DNA of 10,549 nucleotides from Clostridiales bacterium. Its GTDB lineage: Bacteria > Bacillota > Clostridia > Oscillospirales > Oscillospiraceae. This document shows, piece after piece, positions 7,951 through 10,549 of this stretch. The translations under genes were made by a program, and so were the position numbers. The notes beneath the pieces are model-generated. The model was given only the letters and a program-made list of their open reading frames with translations, was not told the DNA's origin and ran no database searches. Where the stretch lies: positions 1 to 10,549 of the forward strand of contig DYBS01000065.1 in assembly GCA_019418525.1 (NCBI GenBank). The letters run 5' to 3'. Each line of letters begins with the position of its first letter. Position 1 is the stretch's first letter.

Positions 7951-7985
7951 AAAAGGCGCGCGGTTATCCGCGCGCCTTTTTCACA
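7946..7985. terminator. Bidirectional terminator, 18-bp perfect stem
   Basis: TGTGAAAAAGGCGCGCGG (7946-7963) pairs perfectly with 7968-7985 around the loop TTAT. The A-run and T-run on the two sides give a U-tract on either strand, so it can end plus-strand transcripts from the c-di-GMP region and minus-strand transcripts of yaaA. The yaaA stop codon lies in the loop region, so half of the hairpin is yaaA coding sequence. Confidence 0.92.
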
Positions 7986-8716
7986 AAGACATAGTGATTC
8001 GGTGTGGAGCGGGAGGAGGAGAAGGAGAAACCCAGCTCAGAAAAGGCCTGTACGGCCTCCCCGTCTGAGCCTCCGCACTGGGCCAGCCAGCGCACCATGC
8101 GGCCCCGGGCCATCTTACACAGAGTTCCCTTTTCCACCACGCGGCCGTCCCGCTCTTCGCCGAACACGCAGGTGACCCGCCGTATGGTGGGAGGCAGATG
8201 GGGAAGCACCGCCCGGCTGTACTCCCGGGAGGCCAGATCCAGCACGAAATCGCACTCCCGGGCCAGGGCGGCGGCCAGCCGGTCCCCCCAGAAGGCGTAC
8301 AGATCCTGGCAGCCGTTCACCGCCAGCTTCGCCCCCATTTCCAGGCGGTAGGGAGTCACCCCGTCCATGGGGCGCAGCAGGCCGTAAAACCCGGACAGGA
8401 TGCGCAGGTGCTCCGCCACATAGTCCAGGGCCTCCTGCTCCAGCACGCCGGGGGCCATGTACTGGTACTGGATGCCCTCGTAGGAAAAGAGGGCGGGGGT
8501 CAGGTCCCGCTCCAGATCCATGGTCTCCAGCCGCTCCACGTTCTGCCGGGCGAGGGCGTCGCTGCACTTCCACAGGGCCTGGAGCTGCCCGGGGGAGAGG
8601 GTTTTCAGCGCGGCGAGGATCTGCCGGGTCTGGGGCAGAAAGGCGGGCAGGGTGTCGGGGGCAAAGCTGTCCGGGTCCCGGTTCATTTTTTTGGCGGGTG
8701 CGATGAGAATGCGCAT
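7964..8716 (-). CDS. yaaA: Peroxide stress protein YaaA (DUF328/UPF0246)
   Basis: This 250-residue protein is close to the length of E. coli YaaA (about 258). Family motifs are clear: MRILIAPAKKM at the N-terminus, SGFYGLLRPMDG followed by VTPYRLEMGAK, LASREYSRAV, and CKMARGRMVRW. In E. coli YaaA is induced by peroxide through OxyR and lowers free intracellular iron to limit Fenton damage; its biochemical mechanism is not settled. Start 8716 is chosen because the protein begins with the family motif and GGGAGGG lies 8 nt upstream (8725-8731). A much longer open frame continues upstream to 9721 but only crosses arsC and padR in antisense. The gene is divergent from the arsenate-reductase-like gene and shares its short control region. 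Confidence 0.95.
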   Translation of the reverse strand: MRILIAPAKKMNRDPDSFAPDTLPAFLPQTRQILAALKTLSPGQLQALWKCSDALARQNVERLETMDLERDLTPALFSYEGIQYQYMAPGVLEQEALDYVAEHLRILSGFYGLLRPMDGVTPYRLEMGAKLAVNGCQDLYAFWGDRLAAALARECDFVLDLASREYSRAVLPHLPPTIRRVTCVFGEERDGRVVEKGTLCKMARGRMVRWLAQCGGSDGEAVQAFSELGFSFSSSRSTPNHYVFVKKARG

Positions 8717-8769
8717 GGATGAGTCCCTCCCAGTCGGATAGGCGGAGCAGAGGTCCGCCGGTTGGGGAT

Positions 8770-8798
8770 AGGATAGCACAAAGATATGTCTGGGGCAA
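8770..8798 (-). promoter_or_regulatory. Promoter of yaaA
   Basis: On the minus strand, TTGCCC (8793-8798) and TATCCT (8770-8775) are separated by 17 bases. Transcription would start near 8763, giving a leader of about 45 nt. The -10 sequence is identical to that of the divergent promoter. Confidence 0.65.
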
Positions 8799-8804
8799 GA
8801 CACA

Positions 8805-8833
8805 TTGACAAAGATGAATTTGTCTGCTATCCT
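8805..8833 (+). promoter_or_regulatory. Promoter of the ArsC-type gene
   Basis: TTGACA (8805-8810) and TATCCT (8828-8833) with a 17-nt spacer. The -35 boxes of the two divergent promoters are only 6 nt apart, so two RNA polymerases could hardly bind at once. Confidence 0.8.
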
Positions 8834-8839
8834 GTCCGT

Positions 8840-8863
8840 GGACCGGAGGAACTGAGCCGGTCC
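8840..8863 (+). other. Inverted repeat at the 5' end of the arsC leader
   Basis: GGACCGG (8840-8846) pairs with CCGGTCC (8857-8863) across a 10-nt loop. It begins at about the predicted transcription start and ends just before the ribosome binding site, with no T-run. It may be a 5' stabilising stem or an operator. Confidence 0.5.
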
Positions 8864-8878
8864 GGGGAGGAGCGCGAT

Positions 8879-9268
8879 ATGAAGAAAGTGGCCTTTGTCT
8901 GCGTGCACAACGCCTGCCGCAGCCAGATCGCGGAGGCGCTGGGAAAAAAGCTGGCCTCCGATGTGTTCGAGAGCTATTCTGCCGGGACCGAGGTGCGCCC
9001 GGCGCTGGACCCGGGAGCGGTGCGCCTGATGAAGCAGGTTTATGGCATCGACCTGGAGGAGACGCAGTACAGCAAGCTCCTCGCGGAGCTGCCGGAGGTG
9101 GACGTGGTGGTCACCATGGGCTGCAACGTGCAGTGCCCCATGCTGCCCTGTCAAAGGCGGGAGGACTGGGGGCTGGACGACCCCAGCGGCCAGTCGGACG
9201 AGGTTTATCTGGAGACCATCCGGCGCATCGAGGAGAAGGTGCTCCGCCTGCGGGAGGAGCTGCGCTGA
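8879..9268 (+). CDS. arsC: ArsC-type arsenate reductase / low-molecular-weight phosphatase-fold protein
   Basis: This 129-residue cytoplasmic enzyme has the LMW tyrosine phosphatase fold used by thioredoxin-coupled arsenate reductases. The catalytic loop is CVHNACRS with nucleophile Cys8 and Arg14 (C-x5-R). A second cysteine cluster at Cys82, Cys86 and Cys91 matches the position of the redox cysteines in S. aureus pI258 ArsC (Cys82/Cys89), and WGLDDPSG (97-104) supplies the DP general acid. This favours arsenate reduction over a plain phosphatase. The start is set by GGAGGAG (8866-8872), 6 nt upstream; an upstream in-frame extension crosses the promoter. No arsR, arsB or acr3 is adjacent, and it is expressed alone between its promoter and terminator, paired only with divergent yaaA. 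The physiological substrate is therefore not proven. Confidence 0.88.
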   Translation: MKKVAFVCVHNACRSQIAEALGKKLASDVFESYSAGTEVRPALDPGAVRLMKQVYGIDLEETQYSKLLAELPEVDVVVTMGCNVQCPMLPCQRREDWGLDDPSGQSDEVYLETIRRIEEKVLRLREELR

Positions 9269-9275
9269 ACGAAAC

Positions 9276-9307
9276 CGGAGCGGACGGCTGTCCGCTCCGA
9301 TTTTTTT
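9276..9307 (+). terminator. Rho-independent terminator after arsC
   Basis: CGGAGCGGAC (9276-9285) pairs perfectly with GTCCGCTCCG (9290-9299) around GGCT, followed by seven T (9301-9307). It lies 7 nt after the arsC stop. Confidence 0.95.
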
Positions 9308-9326
9308 GCGTTGTGAGAGAACCGGA

Positions 9327-9355
9327 TTGACAATGTCGATATTCGAGATTATAAT
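9327..9355 (+). promoter_or_regulatory. Consensus sigma-A promoter of the padR operon
   Basis: TTGACA (9327-9332) and TATAAT (9350-9355) are both perfect and 17 bases apart. Such a strong promoter normally needs a repressor; an operator-like sequence fills the spacer. Confidence 0.92.
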
Positions 9356-9382
9356 ACAGATAAAGAGAATATCGATATTCGA
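9336..9382. promoter_or_regulatory. Two-copy operator-like repeat TCGATATTCGA
   Basis: The 11-mer TCGATATTCGA occurs at 9336-9346, in the spacer of the promoter, and again at 9372-9382, downstream of the expected transcription start. The second copy lies inside a perfect 14-bp palindrome GAATATCGATATTC (9367-9380). Copies are 36 bp apart. Position and symmetry suggest binding by the PadR protein encoded just downstream, hence autoregulation; this is inferred. Confidence 0.75.
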
Positions 9383-9400
9383 CAAAGGAGGCGGGACCGC

Positions 9401-9724
9401 ATGCCGCGCATGAAGTTCCAGACCCTCACCGAGCAGATGTACTACATCCTCCTGTGCCTCAGCAAGGAGTGCTGCGGCATGGACATCATGGACCGGGTCC
9501 CGGCCATGACCGGCGGGCGGGTGCAGGTGGGCTCGGGCACCTTGTACCACCTGCTGGAGGAATTTCTGGAGGCCGGGATGATCCGGGAGACCCGGGCGGA
9601 GGGGAGAAGGCGCAGCTACATCCTCACCGACCAGGGCCGGGACCGGCTGCATGCCGAGTACCGGCGCATCTGCGCCCAGGCCGAGGACTATCGACGGATG
9701 TTTGGAGAGGAGGCGCTCCAATGA
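9401..9724 (+). CDS. PadR-family transcriptional regulator
   Basis: This 107-residue protein is a short PadR-family winged-helix regulator of the small subfamily. The DNA-binding helix and dimer region show VQVGSGTLYHLLEEFLEAGM (41-60), the GTLYxxL hallmark, and the wing RRRSYILTDQGRDRL (69-83). Length and the C-terminal helix (84-107) fit dimerisation. Start 9401 has AAAGGAGG (9384-9391) 9 nt upstream. It is the first gene of a two-gene operon; its stop overlaps the ATG of the DUF2812 gene. Small PadR proteins with a DUF2812 or similar membrane partner commonly repress their own operon and are relieved by a small molecule or antibiotic; the effector here is unknown. Two Cys at 24-25 are unusual and could be sensory, but this is speculative. 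Confidence 0.93.
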   Translation: MPRMKFQTLTEQMYYILLCLSKECCGMDIMDRVPAMTGGRVQVGSGTLYHLLEEFLEAGMIRETRAEGRRRSYILTDQGRDRLHAEYRRICAQAEDYRRMFGEEALQ

Positions 9725-10549
9725 AAGACCACAAGCGGGATTTCATCCCCTTTTCCTTCTACGACCGAACCGGCATGGCTGCCCATCTGGAGAAGCGGGC
9801 GGCGGAGGGCTGGCTGCTGGACAAGGTGACCCCTTTCGGCTGGCATTACCGCCGCATCGAGCCCGCCAAACTCCACTTCACGGTGACCTACGACCACCGC
9901 CTGTCGGAGTTTGCCCCCGGTCCCACTGAGGAGGAGCAGACCTATCAGGACTTCTGCGCCCACGGGGGCTGGCACTTCGCGGCGGCCGCGGGAAAGATGT
10001 ACTTCTTTTACAGCGCCGAGGAGGACCCGCTGCCCATCGAGACCGACCCGGCCCTGGAGCTCAAGCAGATGGCCCGGGCTACCCGGATCATGGTGGTGCT
10101 GCTGTGGGTGTGGCTCCTCCTGGGCTTCTGGATGGGTGGCTCCTTCTGTTGGTCGTTGGTGAACCGGCCGGTGGACCTGCTGTCCAATACCCTAAACCTT
10201 TTCACCGGCCTTGCGTGGCTGGGCCTGTTCGTGTACAGCGCGGTGGACCTGTGGACCTACTACCGCTGGCGTTATCGGGCCCGGAAGGCGGCGGCCCTGG
10301 GGGAATTTGTCCCCACCAAGGGCCACCACCGGCTGCTGTTGGGTGTCGTGGCGCTGGTAGTGATCGGCCTCCTCTGTTGGCTGTTGACCGAGCGGCGCTC
10401 CGGCATGCAGGCATTGATGGCGGCGCAGGTGGGGATCATCGTCATCCTGATGCTGGCGGTCCAGGGGACGAAAAACCTCCTGAAACGCCGGGGCGCCCCC
10501 ACCGAGGTCAACCGTGTGGTGACCCTGGGGGGGGACGTGCTGCTGGCCC
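9721..10549 (+). CDS. DUF2812 domain membrane protein (3' end beyond window)
   Basis: The visible 276 residues start with a soluble DUF2812 domain (about 8-105), with features such as FSFYDRTGMAAHLEKRAAEG, GWHYRRIEP and MYFFYS. Four hydrophobic helices follow: about 122-145, 158-180, 204-222 and 229-249. The frame is open at the window edge, so the true length is unknown and a second domain may follow. ATG 9721 overlaps the padR stop by 4 nt and has GGAGG (9709-9713) 7 nt upstream, so expression is coupled to PadR. DUF2812 proteins are commonly found next to PadR regulators in Firmicutes, but no biochemical function is established; an envelope-stress role is only a guess. Confidence 0.9.
   Translation, partial: MKDHKRDFIPFSFYDRTGMAAHLEKRAAEGWLLDKVTPFGWHYRRIEPAKLHFTVTYDHRLSEFAPGPTEEEQTYQDFCAHGGWHFAAAAGKMYFFYSAEEDPLPIETDPALELKQMARATRIMVVLLWVWLLLGFWMGGSFCWSLVNRPVDLLSNTLNLFTGLAWLGLFVYSAVDLWTYYRWRYRARKAAALGEFVPTKGHHRLLLGVVALVVIGLLCWLLTERRSGMQALMAAQVGIIVILMLAVQGTKNLLKRRGAPTEVNRVVTLGGDVLLA

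Larger units (their letters stand above)
8766..8837. repeat. Imperfect inverted repeat spanning the yaaA/arsC promoters
   Basis: The left arm GGATAGGATAGCACAAA (8766-8782) matches the reverse complement of the right arm (8819-8837) at 12 of the first 13 positions, then a 2-nt insertion, then CAAA. Each arm covers a -10 element. A second, smaller repeat TGTCT-N6-AGACA (8787-8802) lies between them over the yaaA -35 box. Confidence 0.75.

Noticed and set aside
8786..8878. Longer arsC start at 8786
   Set aside because: The extension would cover the promoter and leader repeat; the start at 8879 has a good ribosome binding site and gives the usual family N-terminus.
8717..9721. Minus-strand open frame continuing upstream of yaaA for about 335 codons
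   Set aside because: It runs antisense through arsC and the PadR gene, both of which have clear family motifs, promoters and ribosome binding sites. The YaaA family N-terminus and its ribosome binding site fix the start at 8716.

Overview
The window looks like chromosome from a GC-rich, low-motility-type Firmicute of the class Clostridia, most like gut Oscillospiraceae (Flavonifractor/Oscillibacter-type). This is an inference from the high GC content, strong GGAGG-type ribosome binding sites, consensus sigma-A promoters, a PadR-DUF2812 pair and the style of the PAS/GGDEF protein. No species is claimed.

Layout. (1) 1-2161, minus strand: an OmpR-type response regulator and a membrane histidine kinase that overlap by 4 nt, followed by the first seven codons of a third gene that runs off the left edge. 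(2) 2252-3421, minus strand: a cation diffusion facilitator whose metal site reads N-D-D-D, suggesting manganese export. (3) 3530-3713, plus strand: a complete tRNA-Leu(CAA) unit with a consensus promoter and a perfect hairpin terminator. (4) 3714-4146: about 430 nt with no convincing gene. (5) 4147-7323, plus strand: a 1058-residue cyclic-di-GMP protein, PAS-GAF-GGDEF-PAS-degenerate GGDEF-EAL, with all expected EAL catalytic residues and an intact first GGDEF. (6) 7324-7950, plus strand: a decayed PAS-GGDEF gene in several frames, then a short unexplained open stretch. (7) 7946-7985: an 18-bp-stem bidirectional terminator. (8) 7964-9307: yaaA (minus) and an ArsC-type reductase (plus), divergent from a compact pair of mirror-image promoters; arsC ends in its own terminator. 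(9) 9327-10549, plus strand: a PadR regulator and a DUF2812 membrane protein, overlapping by 4 nt and driven by a consensus promoter that carries a palindromic operator-like repeat; the second gene runs off the right edge.

How they fit together. Most units are small and self-contained: signal sensing (two-component system), metal homeostasis (CDF), second-messenger turnover (GGDEF/EAL), peroxide and arsenate stress (yaaA/arsC), and a self-regulated envelope cassette (PadR/DUF2812). No mobile element, CRISPR array or phage gene is visible. The strongest candidates for something new are the mirror-image yaaA/arsC control region, the two-copy PadR operator, and the large bifunctional c-di-GMP protein with a decayed relative beside it.
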